Assembly: GCA_029777735.1 (NCBI GenBank)
Contig: JAKORR010000966.1
Location: 1 to 11,076, forward strand
Reading direction: 5' to 3'
DNA from: Armatimonadota bacterium
GTDB taxonomy: Bacteria > Armatimonadota > Zipacnadia > Zipacnadales > FEN-943
Length of the DNA: 11,076 nucleotides
Below, piece by piece: positions 1 through 6,938 of the stretch (position 1 is the first letter of the stretch; each line of letters begins with the position of its first letter). The notes below the pieces were generated by a model. That model was not told the origin of the DNA. It worked only from the letters and a program-made list of their open reading frames with translations, and made no database searches. The position numbers were made by a program, and so were the translations under genes.

Positions 1-852
1 ACCATCCGTGGATCGCACACTGCAGATGCGAGCGCCCTTCGGCAAATCGGCGTTGGGGTGCGACACATGCCCGTATCCTGCATAAAACACGCACAGCAGA
101 TCGTCGTTTCGCAGGCGCACGACGTCCGGAAAGGCCTCATAGCCGCCCGCGCCCGCGTCCTTGCAGATAACTTGGTGGCGATGCTGCAAACGGATCATCT
201 CCCATGGTCTGATGAGCTTGGCGGTGACGCCCTCCACGCGGAAGTCGTCGAAGACTACACGTCCCTGACCAGCCCGCAGGCCCACCTTTCCAGCTAAGTA
301 CGTATCGTCCTCGATCTCGGCGACCAGAACGCCGTCCAAGAACACGCGCAGACGCTTGCCTAGGCCCTCGACCTGCGCCTCGTGCCACTCGCCCTGCGTA
401 ATCCGCAGCGGCTTGCGGACAATTGCTGTGGTCAGGCCATGCTCGGGCATGGTCTGGCGCTGCACCAAGAGGCTCTGGTTGCGCGAATCGAAGTGCGCCC
501 AGTACTCCCTCATCGCGCTGGCCGACCGGAAGATCAGGCCTGCCGCGCGCACGCCATGCCCGCCGAGGATCTTGAATCGAACCGATGCCACGAAGTCTCC
601 CACGACCGGCTCGCGCAGGTAACTCGCAGTCCCGTACAGCCTATCATCGGTCTGCTCGTAGCAGCCGTCGCGAAGAGTCCATGTGTCTGTCTGGGGCTGC
701 CAGATGGGCGACCCGTCGCTGCCCACAGCGTAGCTGTCGAAGTGGTCTTCGAAGAGGATGCGCCCTGGGACCTGCCCCTCGCCTCTCGCCGAGCCGATCC
801 CGGCCAGGGCCGCGGTGAGGCCGAAAGCCAAGGCCGCGAGAGTGCGGATCAC
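1..852 (-). CDS. Secreted LamG-like plus sialidase/BNR-type propeller protein, 3' end beyond window
   Basis: The minus strand is open from a GTG at 852-850 to the window edge, giving 284 residues with no stop. Residues 1-24 form a signal peptide (basic start MIRT, then an Ala/Leu/Gly-rich core ending near SARG), so export is expected. Residues about 32-207 resemble a LamG/DUF1080-type concanavalin domain: it opens with LFEDHFDSY, contains FRS and YWAHFDSR strands, a GEWHEAQVEG strand and FLDGVLVAEIED, and closes with VVFDDFRVEG. From about residue 225 a new domain starts (EAFPDVVRLRNDDLLCVFY, then GYGHVS, ARICSVRSTDG), which resembles the first blade of sialidase/BNR-repeat proteins. The catalytic residues would lie outside the window, so activity cannot be judged. 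The GTG overlaps the upstream TGA (GTGA) and has a G-rich ribosome site (GGGGGG, 6 bases before it), which decides the start. The propeller assignment is family resemblance only. Confidence 0.85.
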   Translation of the reverse strand, partial: MIRTLAALAFGLTAALAGIGSARGEGQVPGRILFEDHFDSYAVGSDGSPIWQPQTDTWTLRDGCYEQTDDRLYGTASYLREPVVGDFVASVRFKILGGHGVRAAGLIFRSASAMREYWAHFDSRNQSLLVQRQTMPEHGLTTAIVRKPLRITQGEWHEAQVEGLGKRLRVFLDGVLVAEIEDDTYLAGKVGLRAGQGRVVFDDFRVEGVTAKLIRPWEMIRLQHRHQVICKDAGAGGYEAFPDVVRLRNDDLLCVFYAGYGHVSHPNADLPKGARICSVRSTDG

Positions 853-1754
853 GCTACGCCCCCCAGTGCAAAGCGCGGAGAGTAGCCGAAGGCCAGGCGC
901 GCTCTGTCGGAGGAGACCAGGCTTGATCGACCAGGCAATGGACGCGTGAGCGACGCCGCAAGGTCGGGCCGAAAGCGCCACAGGATGTCCATGGTTGGCT
1001 CCGGGCAACGCGTGTCGGCGGCCGCCAGTGTGTAGACGCCATGCCCGGGCAACATAGGATCCTCGAGCGCTTGGCGCAGGGCGCGCGCCACGTCCTCCAC
1101 ATGAACCCACTGGAATAGGTCGTCATTCCAGCTCTGCGTGGGCTCAAGCCCCTCTTCGAGGCGCCTTCGGTACATCTCGTCCGTCCACACGCTGGCACAG
1201 CGAAAGGCCGCCGTCGTCATGCCATAGGCGCGGTGGAAGGCTGCGCACGTCTCCTCGTTGACCAGTTTGCTGAGGCTGTAGGGGTCCTCGGGCACCGGCG
1301 GGAAGTCCTCGGTCAGTGGCAGGGTCTTGTATTCCGGCGGCTTGCCGCTCAGCCGCCAGTAGATGGTACCGTAGGCATTGATGCTCGAGGCGCACAGGAA
1401 CCGCCTCACACCCACCAACCGGGCAGCGTCGATCACGACGAAGGTGCCCAGCGCGTTCGTCGTGAAGGTCTCCACACCGACCTCCGGCCGGCCGCTGACG
1501 GAAGCGGCCAGATGTATCACGGCCTCGATGTCTTCCATTGCCGCGCGCATGGCCGGCACGTCAGTGATCTCAGCCTGTACGAAGGGCCACGATGCCCTCA
1601 GCGGGTCAGGCCGCCGCTCAAACGAACCGGGGCTGAAGGTGGTCGCTTCCTCAGGCAGCGTTTGGTCCAGGAGGCGTAGCTCGTGCCGGTCGCCCAGCTC
1701 CCTCAGAAGGGCGCGAGCCACTAAGCCACAAGCGCCAGTCACTAGTACCCTCAT
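849..1754 (-). CDS. NAD-dependent epimerase/dehydratase, extended SDR family
   Basis: This 301-residue protein has the layout of extended short-chain dehydrogenases that act on nucleotide sugars or related sugars. The N-terminus MRVLVTGACGLVARALL is the Rossmann nucleotide loop, in a GxxGxxA form (G7, G10, A13) rather than GxxGxxG. The acidic residue ending beta-2 (LLD, D30) favours NAD over NADP. D65 in ITD and the HLAA strand (81-84) are typical of the family. The catalytic set is visible: S123/S124 in CASSINAYG, and Y159 and K163 in PYSLSK. The C-terminal part (from about 185) is the substrate-binding region and includes WVHVEDVARA. Substrate cannot be read from sequence; UDP-sugar epimerase, dTDP-sugar dehydratase or uronate dehydrogenase-type members all fit. 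The length is normal. The start has GAGG and AGGAG upstream. It is 107 bases downstream of the GH106-like gene and overlaps the next gene by 4 bases, so probably one operon. Confidence 0.9.
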   Translation of the reverse strand: MRVLVTGACGLVARALLRELGDRHELRLLDQTLPEEATTFSPGSFERRPDPLRASWPFVQAEITDVPAMRAAMEDIEAVIHLAASVSGRPEVGVETFTTNALGTFVVIDAARLVGVRRFLCASSINAYGTIYWRLSGKPPEYKTLPLTEDFPPVPEDPYSLSKLVNEETCAAFHRAYGMTTAAFRCASVWTDEMYRRRLEEGLEPTQSWNDDLFQWVHVEDVARALRQALEDPMLPGHGVYTLAAADTRCPEPTMDILWRFRPDLAASLTRPLPGRSSLVSSDRARLAFGYSPRFALGGVA

Positions 1755-1861
1755 CGATGCCTCAACTCCTGATTCATGCCAGTCTGGGCCTGCCCTCTAG
1801 GTTCTTGCCCCACACGCGCCGGACCCGTGTCTGAGCACAGCCCGACAAGCTCTTACTGGTC

Positions 1862-3802
1862 TCAGTTGCAGAACTCTACTATGATACAAGCCGCTGCTCT
1901 GCCAAGAAGTTGGAGGTTTACCACCAGCCCACCGGGCCCCTCCATGAGGGAGCGTTGGTCGACAGAACCACAAACTGGGCCCTGCAGGCCGCTGGCCCAG
2001 TCCCACTCGCTAACCGCGCCTCTTACCGGCAGCACTACAAGACCTTCGTAGGGATCAGTGCCCTCGTTAACAAGGAGAAACACGTCGCCGTCCTTCGCGC
2101 GCCGCCGTGCCACCGTTACCTTGTCACTGGGCGGATCAAGGTGCACGACCGCCCGGCGCCTGGCCGCCGCCGCGATGCTCGCCCAGGTTCCCGACAGGAC
2201 CTCAACGCCCGCCTGCAAAGTGGCATCGATAACCGCCCGGGCGACGGCCGACGGCTCGCCCGGCGGCAGTACAAGACACTCGTACCGCCGTCTCTCCAGA
2301 ACGAGCGCCTTGTCCTCGATCCGGGCGCGCTCCAGAGCCACGTCGTCCAGGATGTCGTAGTCCACCTGCGCGCGGAACAGCCCGTCGGTGATCTCCCGGA
2401 AGGCCAGCCCTATCGCCCCGGCTTCACCCGCGACCTTCTCATCCAGACCTCCCTCCAGCGATGGCGGCACCTGGGGCGTTGTCACGCCACGCACAGCGTC
2501 GATCGGATAGTAGACGCCCACCCGCGCGTCCGTCCCGGTGTTCTCCAGCAACCAGCTCCAACGTGTCAGATATTTCACTAGCGCTGGAATATAGGGCCAG
2601 TGAGGGCTCTGGAAGAACAGCGACGGAGGGCACTCGTGGTAACGCTCGCCCAACACGGAGTAGTAAAAGGCATGCAGCACGAGCCGCGTGACGCCGCGCA
2701 CCCCCAGCCAGTCGGCAATCTGCCGCATCTCCTCAGGCGACAGACTCCAGCCCGCCGCGCCATAGGTCTCGCTTATTGACTGCGTCTTGCCTCGTGTGTG
2801 CGCGGCCGAGGACGCCAACTTGGGAACAAAGCTGTCGGGCTGGCGGTGCCAGTCGCCCGCGGGGCCAATGATATCCATGCCAGGGATGTCCAAGCCGTCC
2901 ATGGCTGTGAAGAAATCTGCGTTGTATCGCACGTGGTCGACCAGGTACTCTTCGTTGTTGATATGCCCCACCAGCTCCAGCCCGTGGGCTGTGCACCAGG
3001 CCTTCAGCGGCTCGTAGAAACGCTCGAGAATGAGGCGGCTCACCACGCGGTAGAAATCCACACGCACCCGCGCCGCCTCGGGAGCGTCGGGCACGTCTCC
3101 GAACAATGCCGGGAGGAGCGGCAGCAAGCTGTAGCCACAGCGCGCCTCAAACTGCTTGGGCAAGTCCGTCGTCCACACGATCGTACCCGGCGCGCAGTGG
3201 TGAAAGTGGTTGTAGAACCCCGGCTCGTCCGTGAAAACTGCAGTGACCGTGCCTCCCAAGTGCTCCGCGAGGGCCTCCGCATACCGTTCGTGCGTCGTCT
3301 CGATGAAGACCTCCGTGGCGCGCCGGTCCAGCAGGTCGGTATACCAGCCCTCACTGTAGGCCGGGTGCCAAGGCGTGAGGCCTTGGATGAAAGCCCTGCC
3401 GCCCACGCGGGCCACTACCTCGCCCGGCGCTTCAGCTTCGGACACCATCGCGAGATGCTTGGCCTGGCCGTCCGGATAACGGCGCAGAGTCTCGCCACCT
3501 GCGTAGCCCGAAGGCCAGTTATCTTCATCGTATAGCCACACCCTGAGCCCCAGGTCGGCGCATACGTCGGCACAATGGCGGATACCAGCAAACCATTCGT
3601 CCGACAGGTACTCGACCGTGTGGCCTCGCCGCGCGTGCAGGCACACCACGCCTATTCCGATGGCGTGCATGAGGCGCAGTTGGCGCGTCAGCTCTTCCCT
3701 GCCCAGGTCGCCGTTGAGAAACCAGAAGGGTATCGGCGAGTATTCCCGCGGCGGATCCGCGAAGCCTCCAGCGATTTCGTCCAACGTCTTCATCAGTGTC
3801 AT
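1862..3802 (-). CDS. GH106-like glycoside hydrolase (alpha-L-rhamnosidase-related), cytoplasmic
   Basis: This 646-residue protein matches the N-terminal catalytic pattern of the GH106 alpha-L-rhamnosidase group. Visible motifs are PFWFLNGDL (25-33), HARRGHTVEYLSDEW (56-70), WLYDEDNWPSGYAGG (89-103), FTDEPGFYNHF (190-200, E193), GHINNEEY (279-286) and ISETYGAAGWSLSPEE (343-358, E345), followed by LVLHAFYYS (374-382). E193 and E345 are the likely catalytic acids by position in conserved motifs; this is inference. After the TIM barrel (to about 420) there is a Rossmann-like region (about 427-545) and a small beta domain (about 560-646). Classical GH106 enzymes are often over 900 residues with extra beta domains, so this is a compact relative and its substrate may differ. 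No signal peptide is present, so it should act in the cytoplasm on imported oligosaccharides. The start is ambiguous: AGAGG lies 1 base before the ATG at 3802 but 10 before a second ATG at 3793. Confidence 0.85.
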   Translation of the reverse strand: MTLMKTLDEIAGGFADPPREYSPIPFWFLNGDLGREELTRQLRLMHAIGIGVVCLHARRGHTVEYLSDEWFAGIRHCADVCADLGLRVWLYDEDNWPSGYAGGETLRRYPDGQAKHLAMVSEAEAPGEVVARVGGRAFIQGLTPWHPAYSEGWYTDLLDRRATEVFIETTHERYAEALAEHLGGTVTAVFTDEPGFYNHFHHCAPGTIVWTTDLPKQFEARCGYSLLPLLPALFGDVPDAPEAARVRVDFYRVVSRLILERFYEPLKAWCTAHGLELVGHINNEEYLVDHVRYNADFFTAMDGLDIPGMDIIGPAGDWHRQPDSFVPKLASSAAHTRGKTQSISETYGAAGWSLSPEEMRQIADWLGVRGVTRLVLHAFYYSVLGERYHECPPSLFFQSPHWPYIPALVKYLTRWSWLLENTGTDARVGVYYPIDAVRGVTTPQVPPSLEGGLDEKVAGEAGAIGLAFREITDGLFRAQVDYDILDDVALERARIEDKALVLERRRYECLVLPPGEPSAVARAVIDATLQAGVEVLSGTWASIAAAARRRAVVHLDPPSDKVTVARRRAKDGDVFLLVNEGTDPYEGLVVLPVRGAVSEWDWASGLQGPVCGSVDQRSLMEGPGGLVVNLQLLGRAAACIIVEFCN

Positions 3803-3893
3803 ACCTCTTGGGTCAACAGCGGCCGACGGGATTATCCTGCGAGCCTGGCGGCGCGGCTATTCGGCGTGCTGCTGCCCACCCCTTCCTGCCCGT

Positions 3894-3924
3894 ATGCAAC
3901 GCTGAGCTCAGCTCGCAGATGCAA
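3894..3924. promoter_or_regulatory. Perfect 12-bp palindrome between ATGCAA direct repeats (candidate operator)
   Basis: Positions 3901-3912 read GCTGAGCTCAGC, a perfect palindrome. Copies of ATGCAA lie on either side at 3894-3899 and 3919-3924. The element is about 100 bases upstream of the minus-strand hydrolase start, a usual place for a regulator site. No good sigma-70 hexamer pair could be aligned to it, and it does not carry the central CG typical of LacI-type operators, so the call is tentative. Confidence 0.25.
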
Positions 3925-3947
3925 GCTGCTCCGCTCGCGTCGATGGT

Positions 3948-4352
3948 CTAGCTCTCGAGCAGCAAAACCCCAACGTCCAGGTGTGACGTCAAAACGTCGA
4001 TTCGTTGCCCGCAGGACCCCTGTGGCTATCGGTCTGGGTGAGGGTACAGGACTTGGGCGCCGGTTGCATCAACGTTCTGCACAAGGACAAGAAGGGCGAG
4101 GTCTTGCTCAACTAGGGTATCGGCAACTTCTCGGGCACCTTTGACTGGGACGAGGTAGCATGGGCTGCTTACCCGTGCTGCAGAGGCTGCCTGGATTCTC
4201 CACATCGGCGAGGGCAAGGATGACTGGGCTGGTAGCTCTAAGGCCGACACTGTACTGAAAGAAACCAAGTGGTGTACCTACGCGCGCTTCAGGAGGACGG
4301 CGAGATAGCCTGGTCGAGTCTCGTGTGGGTCGATGGCCCGATAGCCGATTAA
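3948..4352 (+). pseudogene. Decayed gene remnant, jelly-roll/carbohydrate-binding-like C-terminal part
   Basis: Protein-like sequence can be read on the plus strand only by changing frame. The frame starting at 3948 gives ALEQQNPNVQV, a TGA at 3984-3986, then SLPAGPLWLSVWVRVQDLG and INVLHKDKKGEVLLN, a TAG at 4113-4115, then GIGNFSGTFDWDEV. From about 4180 the +1-shifted frame gives AEAAWILHIGEGKDDW and SSKADTV. From 4272 the first frame resumes with VYLRALQEDGEIAWSSLVWV and ends at TAA 4350-4352. Two in-frame stops plus two frame changes over about 135 codons point to a dead gene. The strand pattern (LSVWVRVQ, DKKGEVL, FSGTFDW) is reminiscent of CBM4/9-type beta-sandwich domains of secreted carbohydrate enzymes, and the ending with YLRALQEDGEIAWSS resembles the tail of PHP-type metallophosphoesterase proteins. 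No start or upstream part is visible. Sequencing error could explain some but hardly all of the breaks. Confidence 0.6.
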
Positions 4353-4428
4353 GGAGATACGAGAGACAGAATCACAACAATTTTTAAGTTTTCGGGCCTA
4401 GGGGGTAGCGCTCGGACTTCGTTTGGGG

Positions 4429-4434
4429 TATAAT
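4429..4434 (+). promoter_or_regulatory. Candidate -10 element (TATAAT) for the barrel gene
   Basis: A consensus TATAAT sits in a locally AT-richer stretch about 130 bases upstream of the preferred GTG start of the beta-barrel gene. No convincing -35 hexamer is found at 15-18 bases spacing, and the preceding bases do not form an extended -10. If used, it would give a long 5' leader of roughly 120 bases. Confidence 0.35.
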
Positions 4435-4488
4435 TGTAAGCAAAGCACCTGAGTCAAGGGCTGGGCCTCTCGGCCATGATATTGCGAA

Positions 4489-4503
4489 TCGAGTGAAACT
4501 CGA
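4489..4503 (+). other. Small perfect hairpin in the leader of the barrel gene
   Basis: TCGAGT (4489-4494) and ACTCGA (4498-4503) are exact reverse complements with a GAA loop. In RNA they would form a 6-bp stem about 60 bases before the preferred start. No T-run follows, so it is not an intrinsic terminator. The rest of 4353-4565 contains no gene I can support. Confidence 0.4.
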
Positions 4504-4550
4504 GGCGCGGAAAAGTGTCTATAAGTACGACAGAGCGTAGTGGGAAGGCA

Positions 4551-4556
4551 GAGGGG
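4551..4556 (+). promoter_or_regulatory. Ribosome binding site that favours the GTG at 4566
   Basis: GAGGGG lies 9 bases before the GTG at 4566. The longer reading frame allows a GTG at 4515, but that would put 17 polar residues ahead of the signal peptide and has only a GAGGCGCGG-like site. The 4566 start gives a textbook signal peptide directly, so it is preferred. Confidence 0.6.
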
Positions 4557-4565
4557 CGAAATCCT

Positions 4566-6764
4566 GTGACGACGCAACTAATCAGGACGCTGCTCGCAAC
4601 AATACTGTTGGTTGCGCTTGCTGTGTCGGCACAGGCGCAGAAGACTTTCATTCCTGAAAGCCTCGCGCCGCTTGCCGACAACGACTCTGCAGTGCCTCGG
4701 TTGGAGGGTAGAAGCTTGCTGTTCGACACGCCAGCAGAGGAGGAGGAAGTGTGGGCGCTGGATTCGGTCAGCGGCCTGAAGCTACGGCAGAGCGTGAAGG
4801 TAAACCGTGTGGATCTCTTCGGCCAGCGCGCTGAGGACACACCTTTCTTTTACCTTTTCCGTCAGCAAGAGAGCACTGACATCATGGCTACTCTGAGGCC
4901 AGGCACCCGCTTCACCTACACACGCCAGCTCACCAGCGATCTGGACGCCCTCGACCGCAGGAAGTCCTATAATCAGTACAGCGACTACGCTCTGGAACAG
5001 GATTTCGGCGGTGGGGCGAGCGCTATGACCCTGGGCTTCCGCCGAGGCGTGCGTGAGATACAGACTGCTGGCGCTGAGGAAGCCACTCGCATCAACGAGG
5101 AGTCCTACTCCCTCAGCGGCGGCCTGGGCGACCTGGGCAAGATTTCGCTGGGGTTCGCACAGTCGCAGGCTGAGGGCGAGAATGGCCGTTTTACCAAGGA
5201 CCTGTCGGCGAGACTCGTCCGCAGCTTCTCCGGCGGTGAGGGCAAGTTCTCCTTCTTGCGCAGCGAGGTTGGTCAAGGCAACGCCCTGCAAACCGACTAC
5301 ACAGCTGACGTTTTCTTGCCTCTAGCCGTACGTGGAGGCACGGCCCAGTTCGCCTACCAGCGGAAGGCGCAAGTCAAGAGTAGCGTCGAGACCAGCAGCC
5401 GCAGCACGCTTTTCTCCACGCCGTTGGCCTTTTGGGGCAGTGGCGCCTCCTTCACGTGGCAGCTTACCGACAACGTTAAACCCGGCCAAGACGTAGAGCA
5501 GCGCACCACCACGGCGGTGCTCCCCCTGCGGCTGTTCGATCGTACTGTGGCGAACACCATCGTTGATGAGCGTGTGACCGCCAACGGCGCCGAGACAAGG
5601 CGGCAGTCTGTCGTGTGGGGCGTACCCTTCGAGAAGACGCAGATCACGCTGGGCTACACGAGCATCCAACCCTACAGCGCGACTGGTGTCCCTGGGCTGA
5701 GGCAGCGGATCCAGACCGTCCAGATGCCCATGCTTCCGATCTTCACAGACCGGCTCCGCGCGGGCTTTGCGCAGACCACAATCGAGACGATCGGCGGCAC
5801 AACGGTGCGCACGACCAAGATTGATGCGGACGCTCACCCCATCGAGCGGCTGACGATAGCCGGGCAGTTCCAGGAGCAGGACTCGGGGCCTGATCAGACA
5901 ACGCAGACCACGCAGGTACGTTCTGACCTGGCTGTGGCGAACAACCTAAACCTGAACTGGCGTTACCTCGAACGGCAGCAGGTGGGACTCGGCTCCCAAG
6001 TTGAGCGCTACGTGGGTGTCGAGCGGAAGGTCGAGGCTGCTGTGCCTCTGCAGATGCGCATTGGCTACACGACGTACGAAACGCCAGACAACCAAGAGCC
6101 TCGCGAGTCGGCTTACGGCGCTCAGCTTGCCTTTGGCAAACCAGAGAAGACAACTGTCACTGCAACGTACATGCAGTTCGAGGAACAGAACCTCGGCCGT
6201 CTGCCGGAGGATTCGGTGCAGCTTGCGTTGACCCATCGCCTATCCGCCGATGTTGCTCTCCGCGCGGAGTATGAGGACCAACCGGGGCGCGTGGAACCCA
6301 TGCGTGGCCTGCTCCTGCAAACGCCCGCGCTCGGGGGCAGCGTCACGCTGAGCCATCGCAGTAACCCGCAGGATCCACGCAACGACAAGGTCGTGCGCCA
6401 GGCGGACCAGTGGGACGCCGAGCTCAAGCGACAGTTGGGCAGCCTGGACTTGATGTTGTCATATCGTTACTGTGAGTACGAGCGCCAGGAGGACCAGGTC
6501 GAGCAGTACCTCAAGCTCGCAATAGCTGGCGGCAAGCCTGAGCGCGGCGGCCAGTTGACCCTGGGATACTTGACTGGGGACTTCGTGCCGCCTTCACCTC
6601 GGCCAGGCGATCCCCTGCCCGGCTCGGCGCTCGAACTGAAGTACCAGAAGAACTGGTCGACAGCACAGGTGAGTTTGTCCTTGCGCCGTACCACGGCGCC
6701 CTGGGGCGACGTTACGGGCGAGGACAATGCCGAAGCGAGACTCGAGTTGAAGGCTCTCTGGTGA
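4566..6764 (+). CDS. Predicted outer-membrane beta-barrel protein of unknown family
   Basis: From the GTG at 4566 the product has 732 residues. Residues 1-24 are a classic signal peptide: short polar start with R7, hydrophobic core LLATILLVALAV, then the cleavage motif AQA before QK. The mature part has no predicted transmembrane helices. It consists of many alternating polar/hydrophobic segments of about 9-12 residues, separated by polar turns rich in G, N, D, E, Q and R, such as MTLGFRRGVREIQ, TAQFAYQRKAQV, LNLNWRYLERQQV, MRIGYTTYET and LMLSYRYCEYERQ. The chain ends ARLELKALW: terminal tryptophan with hydrophobic residues at alternate positions, the pattern recognised by the BAM machinery for outer-membrane barrels. 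I do not recognise a named family, and no TonB box or plug domain is evident. A porin, a glycan transporter or a surface anchor are all possible. The gene stands alone between a pseudogene remnant and a terminator, and is convergent with the next gene. Confidence 0.75.
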   Translation: MTTQLIRTLLATILLVALAVSAQAQKTFIPESLAPLADNDSAVPRLEGRSLLFDTPAEEEEVWALDSVSGLKLRQSVKVNRVDLFGQRAEDTPFFYLFRQQESTDIMATLRPGTRFTYTRQLTSDLDALDRRKSYNQYSDYALEQDFGGGASAMTLGFRRGVREIQTAGAEEATRINEESYSLSGGLGDLGKISLGFAQSQAEGENGRFTKDLSARLVRSFSGGEGKFSFLRSEVGQGNALQTDYTADVFLPLAVRGGTAQFAYQRKAQVKSSVETSSRSTLFSTPLAFWGSGASFTWQLTDNVKPGQDVEQRTTTAVLPLRLFDRTVANTIVDERVTANGAETRRQSVVWGVPFEKTQITLGYTSIQPYSATGVPGLRQRIQTVQMPMLPIFTDRLRAGFAQTTIETIGGTTVRTTKIDADAHPIERLTIAGQFQEQDSGPDQTTQTTQVRSDLAVANNLNLNWRYLERQQVGLGSQVERYVGVERKVEAAVPLQMRIGYTTYETPDNQEPRESAYGAQLAFGKPEKTTVTATYMQFEEQNLGRLPEDSVQLALTHRLSADVALRAEYEDQPGRVEPMRGLLLQTPALGGSVTLSHRSNPQDPRNDKVVRQADQWDAELKRQLGSLDLMLSYRYCEYERQEDQVEQYLKLAIAGGKPERGGQLTLGYLTGDFVPPSPRPGDPLPGSALELKYQKNWSTAQVSLSLRRTTAPWGDVTGEDNAEARLELKALW

Positions 6765-6834
6765 TCTTCCGGCCTTCCGGCAGGGGACTTCCCTTCGCGT
6801 TTCGGGACAGCCGGAGGTCCAAGGGTATGTTGTT

Positions 6835-6872
6835 GGGAGGGGCGGTCAGTCGACCGTCCTTCCTTTTTCTTT
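6835..6872 (+). terminator. Strong intrinsic-type terminator after the barrel gene
   Basis: Positions 6835-6847 and 6852-6864 can pair as a 13-bp stem (three G-U pairs, the rest Watson-Crick) with a 4-base AGTC loop. A T-rich tract (four Ts, a C, then three Ts) follows at 6865-6872. It starts 71 bases after the barrel stop codon. The T-tract is only on the plus-strand side, so it serves the barrel gene and not the convergent hydrolase. Confidence 0.75.
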
Positions 6873-6938
6873 CCTGCGCGGCCCCCTGGTCGCTGCCCTG
6901 GGGCCAGGCCCTAGTCAAACCAGGAGCTTTCCCCCGTG

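Noticed and set aside
382..885. Open frame on the plus strand of 167 codons
   Set aside because: It lies opposite the partial LamG/propeller gene, whose minus-strand translation is clearly domain-like. The plus-strand product has no coherent pattern.
2798..3535. Open frame of 245 codons on the plus strand
   Set aside because: Shadow of the GH106-like gene, whose motifs are unmistakable on the minus strand.
4026..4268. Minus-strand open frame of 80 codons
   Set aside because: Lies opposite the decayed plus-strand gene and has low-complexity, unconvincing translation with no ribosome site.
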